From Phaseolus vulgaris (taxonomy: Eukaryota > Streptophyta > Magnoliopsida > Fabales > Fabaceae): 64,000 bases of DNA. Below the pieces are notes generated by a model. It did not search any database. It saw only the letters and a list, made by a program, of their open reading frames with translations, and was not told where the DNA came from. Of this stretch, positions 13,686 to 27,100 are shown piece by piece (within the stretch, counting starts at the first letter, position 1; each line of letters begins with the position of its first letter). Position numbers and translations under genes: made by a program. The stretch is taken from NCBI RefSeq assembly GCF_000499845.2, contig NC_023754.2, positions 25,768,611 through 25,832,610 on the forward strand. Reading direction: 5' to 3'.

Positions 13686-14361
13686 TGATTTCGATTAGTT
13701 AAATAAGTCAATACAAAGTTTATTAACTTGACTTTGAAAGCTTAAAAATAATTTGTTTATTTAAATTGATTGTTAGAGTTTTATTTTATTTTTTTATTAA
13801 TAATTTCAATTGGCTGATTTTGTATTGTCAATGGACGGAGGGTTTTTATCACTTTCTCTTCTCTGTGAATATGTTGGTAAATTATAAATAATATTTGATT
13901 GGCAAAGAAAGCTTGTGTTACTTTATATTAAGATTTAGTTAGAACTCTTAAATGAGGATTAAAGTTGGTTAATCTTGATACCCTTTCTTTTATTTGTAAC
14001 TCCTTATTTTTTTATGTTCATGCTTTCTTTTATTATCTCAAATTCATATTTGTACTAAACAAATTTGTAAAATCCAATTAATCTGATCCCTCTAATGAGA
14101 TTTGTTGGACAAAATGGGATTGGGTTGATGTCCAGATTGAAAACAAATTAACTCTCACTATAATAAATTACTTATTTATTGACATAATTTGGCCGATGAA
14201 TTTGATTTATTAAATAAATATAAATTACTACCATGTTTATAAGTGGTTGGTTAAATGATAATATGTAAAATCTTTTTTTGGAAAATTTGTTTGAAAATAT
14301 GATGCAACGAGATGGGAAGATTTTGGATCGGGGATTACTAACGGATTCTTTCGTCGAGGAG
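13686..14361. other. AT-rich spacer, nothing recognisable
   Basis: No coding frame, RNA gene or clear repeat was seen between the TRIM element and the putative solo LTR. Confidence 0.5.
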
Positions 14362-16442
14362 TGTAAGGATCTAGAAAATAACCTTAGAGTAAAAGTGGTA
14401 TATTTTAAATGATACCTGAGTATTTTATTATTAAAATGAAAATGACATATAAATAGAAAATTCAGTTATTCAGGTTTCATTTTAAAATAACCACCATCTC
14501 TCTAAAAGTTTCCTTTTTCCTTTCTCTCCTTTCTCTCTAAGATTAAGATTCTGATCTCCTCGCTCATCAGTTTGGCTCGCTTATCAGTTTGACTCCTGGC
14601 AGCGAAGACTACAAGACTGCCATCTGTTATAGAGTAAGTTCAGTTTTGTTCCTCTTTTTCCTTTTCTCCCTTTTCTTGTAAGATTCTGACTTCCTCGCTT
14701 CATAAGTTTGCCGGATCAAAATATCAGATAGAGTAAGTTCCTTCTTGGCCCCTTTTTCTTTTGAGTTAATTTTGATCTTATTAGATTTTGTACGGATTAT
14801 TCTCTGTTAACTCAAGGTCCTAGTTATATAGTTAGATTTTGTGGTGCAGGTTAATTACATTTAGGTTTTTGGTAGATTTGGAGCTCTTAGTGAGCATCAG
14901 CTAAAGTTAAACTTTATTATTTTCAATGAAACCATAGGTTAGAAGATTCTAGAGGTGACGTGGTCACTAATTTCAATTGTTTTTGCTTGCAGGTGTTTGA
15001 GATTGAAACTGTTTTGAGATTGAAACGGTTTTGAGATTGAAACGGTTTTGAGATTGAAACGGTTTTGAGATTGAAACGGTTTTGAGATTGAAACGGTTTT
15101 GAGATTGAAACGGTTTTGAGATTGAAACTGTTTTGAGATTGAAACTGTTTTGAGATTGAAACTGTTTTGAGATTGAAATCTAAAATTTAGATATAGTAGA
15201 TGATGTAGAATGTATATAAGTTTGGAATTGAATGAATTACTGAATGTATTTGAAAAAGGTTTGTGATGATTTGTTTCTTGACAATTTCAGAGCATATATA
15301 TATATTTTGAATATTTCTTGATGATTCAGTTTATGAACTAAAATTGTCTGTGACAATTTTTAAAGTAAATTATGAGTTGATTATTTTGAGAGCTATATTG
15401 ATTGTAATATGAATTCTGGTGTTTTTGAGATAAGTTATCAAACTTTAATTTTCATGTTGTGCTTCCTCATCCTTTTTATTAAATATTGTTGGATATAGTT
15501 GTGTTGGATATAGTTGTAGTTGGAAGATAATTTTATTTCATTCTCCTTTTATTGTCTCTCTTTTTGGATAGTAAAACTTAATGTTATTTAGATACACTTT
15601 GGAATCCTTTTGATTCAAGACATTTATATGATTAGTGAATGAATTGTTGGGTGTTTTGGAAATTCTAAATTGTGGAATGATTTGATTGTTTGATGTGGGA
15701 GATTTTAATGTTTAGAATATATTTTTAATCAAAACATAGTATTTTCAGGAAAGAAAATACCGTGTTAAGATTGTTTAGGATGTGCATTGACTAGGGATTC
15801 GTCTAGAAAGAGATATCCTGACTCTCCTGAGATAATGAAATCATATAGATGAAGTTATTCAGGTGGTGAGAGTCGAAGGAGGTTCATATGAATGGGTAAG
15901 TTGTTTAAAAGATAACTAACTTGACCTGTTATATGAGTTAACCTTGTCATACTAGGAGAGATATGATATTGAGATTCTTTATGCGCATAACTGTGTGGAT
16001 TTCACAGTGAGGTAGTATGACAGGTGCAGATCTCTGAGTCTAAGTCAACGCACGAGTCTTCCGGAAGTATAGTCAAGAGTCTATGTGTTATGAGTCAGTA
16101 GAAGTCCGACCTATGAAATATGAATTTTATGAATGTAATAGCCACTTGATGGTTTGAGAAATCGTATGAGAATTGATGAATTATGCTTATTAATTTAAAA
16201 TTTGAATTATATCAAAACTTTTTATATAGAAAGCTTACCCTGTTATTTGTTTGTGATGATCGTGTTTTACACGGGAGCAGATGAAATTGCAGGTAATAGA
16301 GCTCCTTTTGAGATATACATATGAAGAGGGATATTTCTTTTGAGATACACATATGAGAAAATAGTATATATATTATTCGTAATTAGATATTGCTTGTTTT
16401 ACTTTTATTTCATTATATATGGATAAAATTTAGGATGTTACA
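14362..16442 (+). mobile_element. putative 2.1 kb solo LTR
   Basis: The segment begins TGTAAGGATC and ends GGATGTTACA, giving the 5'-TG..CA-3' LTR signature with imperfect inverted termini. Flanking pentamers AGGAG (14357-14361) and AGAAG (16443-16447) match at 4/5, as for an old 5 bp target-site duplication. A strong TATA-like ATATAAATAG sits near 14452, followed by a pyrimidine-rich leader, so transcription would run in the plus direction. No protein frames are present. A decayed inverted relative at about 20.3-20.8 kb shows the sequence is an interspersed repeat. The alternative is the promoter, leader and intron of a gene whose coding part I cannot see. Confidence 0.55.
14994..15180 (+). 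repeat. minisatellite, 11 copies of a 17 bp unit
   Basis: Eleven head-to-tail 17 bp units (GTTTTGAGATTGAAACG and variants ending ACT or ATC) fill exactly 187 bases. The six inner units (15011-15112) are identical. The first unit and the last four differ in the third-from-last to last bases. Every reading frame meets TGA, so the array is non-coding. It lies inside the putative solo LTR. Confidence 0.95.
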
Positions 16443-16447
16443 AGAAG

Positions 16448-19400
16448 TGTCCATTGTTAATCTATTTTATCCTTAAAAAATTTAGCTTAACACGAAAATT
16501 TTCAAAGATTTATTACCGACAGAAATCATGGTCGAAAATATCGGTTTATCAATAAATTAATTAATAAAAAAATTGTCAGTAATTTTCATGAATTATTTGA
16601 TAAATTACTTTATAAAAGATGAAAAATAAATTTTTATTATAATAAAATATAATGTGAAAAGTTTATATAATATTATAAATTTATATTATTATTATTTGAT
16701 ATGATAACTAACTATATTAAGATTTTTTTTTGAAAAAATTATTTAAAAAATAAAAGAAAGCACCTTTTATTAGTAGAGAATAAATAAGGGTCTTATAATA
16801 GAACTTTTAGAAAAGTAATTTAGAGTTTAAAATTTTGAATTTATTAAATTTATTTGAAAAAAAATTATTACTTTTTTTTCGATCATTAAGTATATAATTT
16901 AAGTTGAGTTTCTTTGCTAAAAGGGAGATATAGTCGTATTAATTGTCATTATTATTTAAATCTTAATTAATATTATTTAATATTTAAATTTATATATTTT
17001 TTATTAATTTTAAGTATTACTAGTAAATATTCATTTAATTTTTAATTATAAATGTGGATAATTTTATTGAATCTCTACTTAATAATTAATAAAGCATAAA
17101 CCTAACTGTGTTTAATATATCTCCAGTAGAAAATATTGTGTTCCATTTACTGCGGAATGAATGGAACAATATAAATTTCAAATTTTGGTCCCATCCATTT
17201 GGCTTTTTCAGATCTTCATTGACTAATTAATCAATTCGTTCACAGTAAGAAATCTTAATTTAACCTGATCTTGTAGCTTTCATATAGTGATGCACTGCTT
17301 CTTCTTTATATTTGTTTATATACACATCGAACCTAATTTTATTAAATTCATTAAGTTATTTTCATATAGTAAATAACCAATTCCTACGTGAAAGTAAATA
17401 GGGAATAAAGATGGAGATTAGTTGGTTGCTACGAGGTAATTTTACTATCCAATACACATACGTGGTATTAAAAAATATTCCGTTAAATATTTAAAATTCG
17501 TTTATTGTACATGAATTATATATCTATAATAGTTTAATGTATTATTTTATCTCTATTTCGGCTCCCAAACATGAGTTTAATTGTAAAATGCTTATGGAGG
17601 ATTCGTGAACACACAAGAAATCTTAATGACTCTAAAGCTTCAACCCAAGTTATCCTTCCAAGAACAGCATCATAATTGTAATTGAGAGATTAAATACTGT
17701 TTTGATTACACTCCATTTAGCATTTTTATTTGGGCTAAACTTCCTTTTCAACTAACCTAGATAAAAAGTATATACCTAGAAGGTGTTTGGCAGGCCATAG
17801 TTGCCTCTTGCGTGAAACCCTAAATTACACATCAACAATTAGGTGAGCTATCTCTCACATGGTTGGCTTGATTTACATTCCAAACAACAATTATTTGGTA
17901 ACTCGGGCACGACTTCATTATTTAATTCTCTCATGACTCAGCATAGAAAGAAACATCACCATTTTTTACTCCTCTATTCAAATCACGCACAAATCTACTC
18001 CTTAATTGGATACTTGTACATGACATCATGACAACGTTGGAGTTAATTAATCTTCACAAAGCACTTGGACTTTTGCCTGTGATGAACAAATCACGACAGA
18101 GTAAAAAAGAAAACTTTTTTTATAAAGTAAGAGAGAATTTTATACTCCTAGATCCAAGAACAGGTGTTTGTAAATTGACAAACAATATGTAAGGTCATGC
18201 CATGGCCATAGAATCTTTAAGGAATCTAGATGGAGACTTTTAACACAAGATACTACATGGTAAATACCAGCTAGAGTTGTTTTTCCATCATGCATTCTGC
18301 ATTTTTGTTTAGATATTTTTGTTTTCCTTGCAATATGTATATCCATTCCAAACCATCACGGTCGTAGAATTTTGATAGGTGATCAAATATTTTCAGGAGT
18401 ATTTAAGGTGCTTGCATGCTTAAACTTTGAAACTATTAGCTAAACTACTACAACGTGGTGGTAGATGATATATATGGTGAGGTTTTTCGTGGAGAGTGAG
18501 GAACTTGCGTTGGTGAGAATAAGAATTTCGTAGCTTTGTTGGATAGTGTCTGATTTGTTGCATTGTTTTTGGGATATATTTCATATTTTAAGGTACAATA
18601 TTAATAATGAGTTGGACATGACGCGTATGGTTGAGGTTTAAAGTCCACAAAGGACATTGATGATGAGGATTGAGGAAGGAGGAGGAAACAACACAGGATG
18701 TGAATTATTAATGCAAGCCACATAATGTTTAAGTTTGCTTATAGAGACTAAATTATTTATATTTATTTTAGTTTTTTAATTCTTATAAAAAAAAATTATT
18801 TTGTCATTTTCAGCTCTTTTTTTTCTGTTTTGTATTTTGTTGGCAGAATCCTTTAAGTGTGATGAAATTTCATGTAAATAACCCATTTGGCAATCAACAT
18901 GATCGATTAACTTTAAAATACGGTGATTTTATTATAATGCCTCTAAATATTTTTATCATTTTAACTTATGTAATGGTTAGAAAAACTAGGGGAATAAAAA
19001 TCTACAATTGTTAAAACAGATTATAAATAATGTAATTGTTAAAATAAATAGTATAATATAAAAATATTAGAAAATTAATTATTATCTATCATTAAATTTA
19101 AACATATTTACATAAATATTTATTTATTTATTTTCAAATCAAGGTATTATTGCTAAAAGTGTATTTTGTAATAATCATAACAATTGATAAATTTTATTGT
19201 GAAACTTAACAAATATGGGATTTAAGTGAAAGGGATATGTTTGTTTATATTTTCTATTTAAATTATTATAAATGTAACATTTTGAATTTAATATTAGTAT
19301 TATCTTAAACATTTTAAAAGGAGAAATAAAAATAATACAAATATTATAAATAATAATAAAATCAACATATTAAACTTCATTTTATCTTTTTAATAACAAA

Positions 19401-20329
19401 CTTTTTTTTATAATGATTTAGCGAAACAAGTAAAAATTAATATCAAATGTATATAGAATTAGTTTATGCTCTTTAGGTTGCAATGTCAAATCTTTCTGAC
19501 TAGTATATTTTGCGGTTCTGTTTGGAACTTTAGTTATACTTTTAGCGGCTAAAATTTATTATGTCGCATATTCATATTCAATTCCGTCGTTAAAATAATA
19601 TTTGAACATAGCTAGTGATTAGCGAATGATAATTCGTGACTAAACATCCTTTCTTTGAAGTTATAAAAATGACTAAAATGATTATTATTCTCTAAATTAA
19701 TTACTAATTCTAACTAAATTAATTTAATTACTAAATTTGGTGACTATTTGACTTTTCTTAGTGATATTTTAACAACTTATACATTTGGATTATTAATGTA
19801 GTAACTGGTTGGTGGCGTTTTGACGATAGATGGATCTAAGAAAATGATTCATGTTGTTGATCTAGCATGGAGTGTTATAATGAATTTGTTCTCACCATGG
19901 GAATATTCCATAATGATTTAGATGAATTGTGGTTTGTGGGTGATTTGTCAAAATAAGAACTATGTATCAATTGACAAGTATGTTTTCCAATTCACATTAA
20001 TAATATGTTAAAAAATAGTTTTTTTATTGAAAATAATGCTTCAAGTTTAGTTTTAATATATTTTTAGTCACAAATAATTTATTATGTGGTTAAAAGAAAC
20101 ACAATTATTCAGGTGATTACTTCAATGTTTAGTTTGATTAAAAAAATCATCTATATTGATAAATATAAGATTAAAATAAAATATTTAAAAGAAAAAAAAA
20201 ATATTTTCATTTTTGTGTGTGTAAATACACCATTATGACATATTAAGTTAAGTAAACACAATACAAATAATGAGGTAAGTTAACTATTTTTAAAACTTCT
20301 AATATAAATATAATTTTAAATATTAAAAC
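16448..20329. other. AT-rich intergenic stretch, no gene seen
   Basis: Open frames at 17843-18031 (plus) and 18140-18346 (minus) are short, show no domains and have no splice partners. The phrases near 19,550-19,760 resemble decayed MITE sequence (repeated TAGTGATTAGCGA and ACTAAATTTGGTGAC types), but I could not set boundaries. Confidence 0.45.
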
Positions 20330-20760
20330 AAAAACATCAATTCTCATACATTTTCGCTAAATCATAAGAGTTCTATCAATTGATAATTTACTTGTCTTAT
20401 GTAAGACTTATACTAATTCACAACACATATATATTTGACTTTATTTTCGGAAGACTCGTGTATTGAAATTAACATACAAAGACTTGTACTTGTCATACTA
20501 TTTATTGTTAATACACACAGTCTCATCATCTCATGTGACAAGGTAAATCTATATGTTTTCTTGTAATGTTATTTCAAACCTCAAACTAAGTCAAATGAAC
20601 ATCCTTTGACTTTCTTCAACTTAATAACTTTATTTATGTGATTCAATTATATCATTAGAGTCAGATCGTCTCATTCAAATGACACTCATAAATCAATACA
20701 CCCTAATAACAATCTCTACATAATATTTTCTTTCCTGAAAATATTATGTCTTGATCACAC
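20330..20760 (-). repeat. decayed inverted relative of the 14.4-16.4 kb LTR
   Basis: The plus strand here follows the reverse complement of about 15,740-16,170. Matches in order include CATCAATTCTCATAC, CGGAAGACTCGTG, CTTGTCATACTA, TCATGTGACAAGG, a CATCCTTTGACT block and TATTTTCTTTCCTGAAAAT. Many substitutions and small indels separate the copies. The boundaries are only where I stop seeing homology, and similarity may run on past 20,760. Confidence 0.65.
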
Positions 20761-23700
20761 TTTCACATCATATTCCATAATTCATGTAACACATTAATAC
20801 ATCATTCAATCACATCACATATGAACTTTAAAAAAATATCACCAAAATTCACTTAAACTCACAAGTAATTACTTTTAATCATATTTTAAAATAAAATTTA
20901 AAACTTGCACACGAGAAACAATAATAAACTATGTTTTTAGAAAAAAAAAAAAAAGAATCCTGAGCGAGATATAGAGAAAATATGCATAATTATGTCAAAA
21001 TACATGATCTCAACTTAATTTCATCATATATGTACAACCCAATTTAACAATTCAAACCACAAATATCTCATTCAACATGGTAGTAGTACTCTCATCAATC
21101 CACTCTATCAATCTATATATCATCATTATATCTAACCCAATTTAAATCATCCAGATTCAAAGAAAACACAAATTCAATAACTCATTCACTTTAATATTAA
21201 CTTACACTATATCAATTACACAAATAAACCAATTTTTTAGATTCAAACAATTACTCAAAAACAATCAATCCTTACAAATAAAATTTGGAACCGTTGACCA
21301 AGTCATTTTTACATCCATATATAAAACTTGGTTGTTAATTATATATCAATTTATAATTTTTTATAAAAATAGAAAATACTTTAAATATTAATATTTTTTT
21401 ATTTTTAAAATATTATTTAATTTAATTAATATAGTAACTAATTTTTTTCTGAAATTATATTTTATTTAATGATTTTTTAGTACTAATTAATAAAGTATTA
21501 ATAAAAATTATTATTAAAAAATAATTTTAAATGTATATTAAAATAAAGATAATTTTACAATAATAATATTCTTTGATGATAAAATTAGGTTTTCAATTTT
21601 CTAACTCTTATCTTAGAAACATTAATTAACATTTATAACAAAGAATATTTAAAAATATATTTAGATGTAACAATTAAGTAGTTGGATTGTTAACTCGCAG
21701 TGGTCCACCATGCCTGTCCTGCCAAACTGACAAGATGGAGACAGGAGAATCCATTTGTTTAATTTTTAAAAAATTAGGAATTGAAGTAAAAGATTATTTA
21801 ATTTTTTTATTATATTATATAAATATGTAATAATAATATAATAACTGAAATAATTAATTATAATAAAATACTTTAATATGTAATAATTATTTTAATTATT
21901 TAATGAAAAAATTAACTAACTTATTAAAAACTTAAAAATATTTTTATAATTGAATATATTTTTCACAATATATATAAATAAAAAAATTAGAAAAAATAAC
22001 GAACTAACGTAGCAAGCCATTCTTTTGAATCTATCTAACCACGACAAAATGAGTCCGTCATCCCTAAATATGTTTGAACTATTTTATTTTATGATAAATT
22101 TTAATAATTTGATGAAAGATTTATATTCTTATAATAATTGTATTTTCAAACACCAAAAGAAGATGTGCGTAAGGAATTGACGTGAAGACTGAACTTGAAC
22201 CACATGATTATGATTTTTTGTTTCTGAAAATTCTCTTCCAAACGGTTGTGAAAGTGTTTAAATCTGTGGCCCAAGATTCAAAATGTATTTCCACCGCACA
22301 CAAAATTATTTTCAAACATTTATAGTGTATCACTATATAAGGATTTATATTGGAGTTTATTTTTATATATTATCAAGCTCATAAGAAACTACTTCAAATC
22401 CTAATTTTAAAATAGCAGATAAAAATATATTTTTAAAATAATTATATAGCACAATCATAAATTTATTTTACATGATAATTTCTTATTAAATAAAGAATTT
22501 AATATATTTTTAGTAATTACAAATTCTGTTAATTTTAAATTTATAAATTTTTTAATCATTCATTTTTCAGTATTTATCTTTAATTATGATTAGTTTAATA
22601 TTAATAATAGAGTTTTTTAATTAATATAATTAAATTAATAGAAATATTTTAAATTAAAGTAGTTATGTTTTGTTGGTACGTAATTAAATTAACTAATATA
22701 TTTATTATTTAATATAAATAAATATTTTTCAATCAGTAATGTACTATGTAACATTGTATTTTTATCAAAAAATTATCTACTTAAGATTTTTGTTTCTCTT
22801 CTGACTTCTATTATCTATTATATTCTTTTGGTGGTTAATACTTAGTAAGTTGTAACTTGTCAAAATAACAGTAAATAATTAATTAGTTCACTAACTCAAC
22901 ATATAAAGCTATATTAACCTATAAATAAATCCCATGTTAAGAAAAACCACTTCAACTCACTCTTTCCATTCTTATTTACTTTATCATTTATTTGATGATG
23001 TGTTCATTCTTAATTGTTGCGGATAACTTGGTTCATATATTAAGAATTTGATAAAAAAATATATTTAATTTTTAATAAGAACGTGTATCTAAAATAGGTA
23101 CATATGTAATATATAGTAGACTATATTAGCTTTAATGACAATTCAGATTCTATTCTCTTAGTTCAATAATTTATTTTGCCAACTTCATTCCAATTTAGTC
23201 CTCAAAGTTGATTAAATTTTCACTGAAAATACCGTTTTTTATTCGTAAGACACATGTAAAAGATTTTATCATAATTCACTTAAGTTATTCAACTAAGAGT
23301 TTTTCATAACTTATATATCTTATTCAGTTAAATTTCCTTAACAAAAGACTCATTATTTATCATGAAACCGACACATTCATAAGACAATCACGAACTAATT
23401 TAACATATGTTATCATGTTAAAACGAAAGTATGCATTTAATATTTTTTTAAAAATATTGTATGCCTAAGGAAAAATGTTCTACTAAAAAAAGTCCTATAT
23501 TTCCCTTCCTTATATCTCTACATGTTTTTTTTTTCATTTTTCTTTGGAGAAAAAATTGGGCTTATCTTGTTGTACTTTAGTTTCTGTCTTTGAACTATCG
23601 GAAAATTTATTTTGAAATTTCTTTTTCAAAAATATATTTTTTGAATTCCAAAAAGTATATTCTGGAAAATTTACAGAAAAGATAATTTGAAAGTCATTTA

Positions 23701-24000
23701 AAGAAAAGGTAAAACATTATTTTTAAAAATTGATGGGTGAATGAAGAAGTTTGATAGGGTGCAGGAAGAAATACTCAACTTCTTTTTGTGTAGAGCACAA
23801 AGATGGGGGGTGTAATTGAAGCCCAACCTTCGCTGGAAAGCAAGCCCATATTACTAATATATTTAAATTTGACAGAAAACATATTTTTTCCAAAAATTAA
23901 ACGCACGTGATCTTAAATAAAAACAGGAGTGTAAGAAATGAAGCTCATCAGAGCTCCACTAAAGTTCTGAAAAGATAAAACGACGAAGTATCACACTATT
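20761..24000. other. AT-rich intergenic stretch upstream of the DHAD gene
   Basis: No coding frame or RNA gene was recognised. The first 500 bases may still be remnant of the decayed LTR. The last 200 bases turn GC-richer and lead into the dehydratase promoter and 5' UTR. Confidence 0.45.
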
Positions 24001-24107
24001 AAAGAGAGTCTTCCCGTGCGCGCACTAGTGGTGGAACGGAACCTCTGTAATCTCTTTCCCTAAAACCCTTTGAAGTGTTTTGCGTTGCGCCTCTCTTTCA
24101 CTTCAGC

Positions 24108-27100
24108 ATGCAGTCCACACTCTTCTCTCCGACTTACACCGTTATCCCCATTTCGCCGAAATCTGTCAGATCGAATTCTCGTTCATGTTCTCTCTCCGTC
24201 CGAGCCTCCATTGCGGTGGACACCGCCACCGATGCGGCCAAGTTGAACAAGTACAGTTCCCGAATCACGGAGCCGAAGTCGCAGGGCGCGTCTCAGGCGG
24301 TTCTCTACGGCGTAGGACTCTCCGAGGAGGACATGGCGAAACCGCAGGTCGGCGTCTCCTCGGTCTGGTATGAGGGAAACACATGCAACATGCATCTCCT
24401 CAGCCTCTCCGAAGCTGTCCGCGAAGGTGTGGCCGCCGCCGGCATGGTTCCCTTCCGCTTCAACACCGTCGGCGTCAGCGACGCCATATCCATGGGCACC
24501 AGAGGTATGTGCTACAGCTTGCAGTCCAGGGACCTCATTGCCGATAGCATCGAAACCGTTATGGCTGCGCAGTGGTACGACGCTAACATTTCCATTCCCG
24601 GCTGTGACAAAAATGTAAGACCCGCGCCGCGTTTTCGCTCTTGATGTTATGTGTGTGTATGTGTATCTTACGCTTTTACAGATGCCAGGTACTATCATTG
24701 CCATGGGCAGGCTCAACAGACCTAGTATCATGGTTTATGGGGGGACTATAAAGGTAAAATCACTTTAATTGTATCCATTGTCTTGAATTTGGCCATTTTT
24801 CTAATTAATAATTTTCTCTGAGCTGAATGTGCTATTGCTACATGTGTAACTTTTTTGCTGTTGTTCCGTTACTGTAGGTTACTGATAGTTTATTTATTTT
24901 TATTGGGAGTGGTATTTTTCTTTCGGAAAATGTAAAATGGTATACACCAAATGAGTTGGAAGGAGGTGGAAAGAAGAGAAAGGAATATATAATAGAAGAG
25001 GATAAGGTAACAGATGCGATGAGTTGTGTCTTCATAGAAGAAGAAAGAGATAGGAGGAAAATTATGTGAAAAAGGAGATGAAAGAGAACGTGGTGTGGGA
25101 ATATTCATCCCCCTCCCCCTTTTTATGTGGTTTTTGAGTCAGGTGTTGTCTTTCATCTTCGTTCTAATTTTTATTATTGTTATTTTTTGTTTCAGCCTGG
25201 TCATTTTCAGGGCAATACGTTTGATATAGTGTCTGCCTTTCAGGTAAGAAGACTTTTTCTTTTTAATATCATCCCATCTCTTCATTGTTTGTGGTGAATT
25301 GTTTTCTCCTCCTTTTATTTTGCACTCATTTTAACATAGGAAATATACTCTAAAATATAAATTTGTTTTTCCTGAACATCAAGGTTTGATGTGTACTGTC
25401 GAGCTAATGCAAATGTAGTTAATCATGTTCCATTAATTTCTGGTTTTCCTTTAGTGCTATGGAGAATTTGTGAGTGGATCAATTAGTGAGGATCAAAGAC
25501 AAAATGTTATTCGCAACTCTTGCCCTGGTGCTGGGGCTTGTGGTGGCATGTATACAGCTAATACCATGGCTTCTGCAATAGAAGCTATGGGAATGTCTCT
25601 TCCCTATAGGTAAGTTATGTGTAAGTTTCTCTTCTGTTTTCTTTTAGAAATGTGCTTACCTTTATTTGTTGTTCCTGCAGCTCATCTACACCAGCTGAGG
25701 ATCCACTGAAGTTGGATGAGTGTCGGTTAGCTGGGAAATATCTACTTGAGTTACTGAAGATGGACTTGAAGCCCCGAGATATCATTACTCGTAAATCACT
25801 ACGTAATGCAATGGTTATAGTTATGGCACTTGGTGGATCTACTAATGCTGTGCTACATTTAATTGCTATGGCCAAGTGAGTGAAGTTTGATGCCAGGGAT
25901 CCTGTTGTTATAAAATAATACTGAGAGGAAACCTCAAGTGTAATCATTTTGGCAGGTCTGTTGGCATTGAGTTGACTCTTGATGATTTTCAGAAGGTTAG
26001 CGATGAGATTCCTTTCATTGCAGATCTTAAGCCTAGTGGGAAATATGTCATGGAAGACCTTCACAAGGTATGCAATTGATGCTTTTGTTAAATAATTGAG
26101 CATTGCTTCTCTGATCAATTTGTCCCAGTCATATGATGTATATGCTCTTTTGTCATTATTATTCTTGCTCAAAATTCTTATTTTTTTTACTTCTCTTTTG
26201 TAGATTGGAGGGACCCCTGCAGTTATCCGCTACCTTCTTGAGCAAGGCCTTTTAGATGGTGACTGTTTAACTGGTATGTTACATGCCTTTGTGTTTAGTC
26301 TGTTAAGAACAGAAGGTTAATTTCCAAAAGTTACACTTATCTCTAACATACATATACCTCCTCTCTAGTCACTGGAAAGACCCTTGCTGAAAATACAGAA
26401 CTTGTCCCTCCTTTGTCCAAAGGGCAGGTATGAGTATGATGTTTCCGTTGAACTGTATCTTTTTCTAATAAATTGATCTCTTGACAAATTGCAATTTTTC
26501 TGTGATGCATGATTCAGGAAATAATAAGGCCACTAGAAAATCCCATCAAGAAGACAGGTCACATTCAAATATTATATGGAAACCTTGCACCACAGGGTTC
26601 CGTTGCTAAAATTACTGGAAAAGAAGGACTGTACTTTTCTGGTGAACTTTCATGCCCTCTTTTCTTGAATATCTAAAAGATTTGATTTGCAAATTATATC
26701 TTCCCTTATCACATTTTTTTATTAATACAAGTATTATTCAACAGGTCCTGCACTTGTGTTTGAAGGAGAGGAGGCGATGATTTCTGCCATTTCAGAGGAT
26801 CCTTCTAGTTTTAAGGTTTTTTTTTCCTGTTTCACCTAAAACTCAGCATATAAGGACAATTCTAGCTGTAGGGCTGTCAAAAGACTGAAGATGGTTTGAA
26901 TGAAGTATCAAGAATTGCAATGTCCAAAAGTTCTTCTATTTCATGTGTGCTTGTCAACCTTTGGTATTGGATTGAAAATTTTACATATAATTTTTTTTAC
27001 AAGCTTCCTTTTGAGAAAAATAACTTAAACATAAATCAATTTCACAAATCAAGATCATAAAGAAATAATGTTTGCAAAGGCACACTATCACTCTAGTCAT

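Noticed and set aside
14994..15180. CRISPR-like array (units starting GTTT and ending AAAC)
   Set aside because: The units are directly adjacent with no spacers, and the window is clearly a plant nuclear genome. It is a minisatellite.
18140..18346. 68-codon minus-strand frame
   Set aside because: No domain and no context; likely chance.
24075..24107. Earlier non-ATG start for the dehydratase
   Set aside because: The frame is open to a GTG at 24075, but the first ATG at 24108 begins a normal transit-peptide-like N-terminus.
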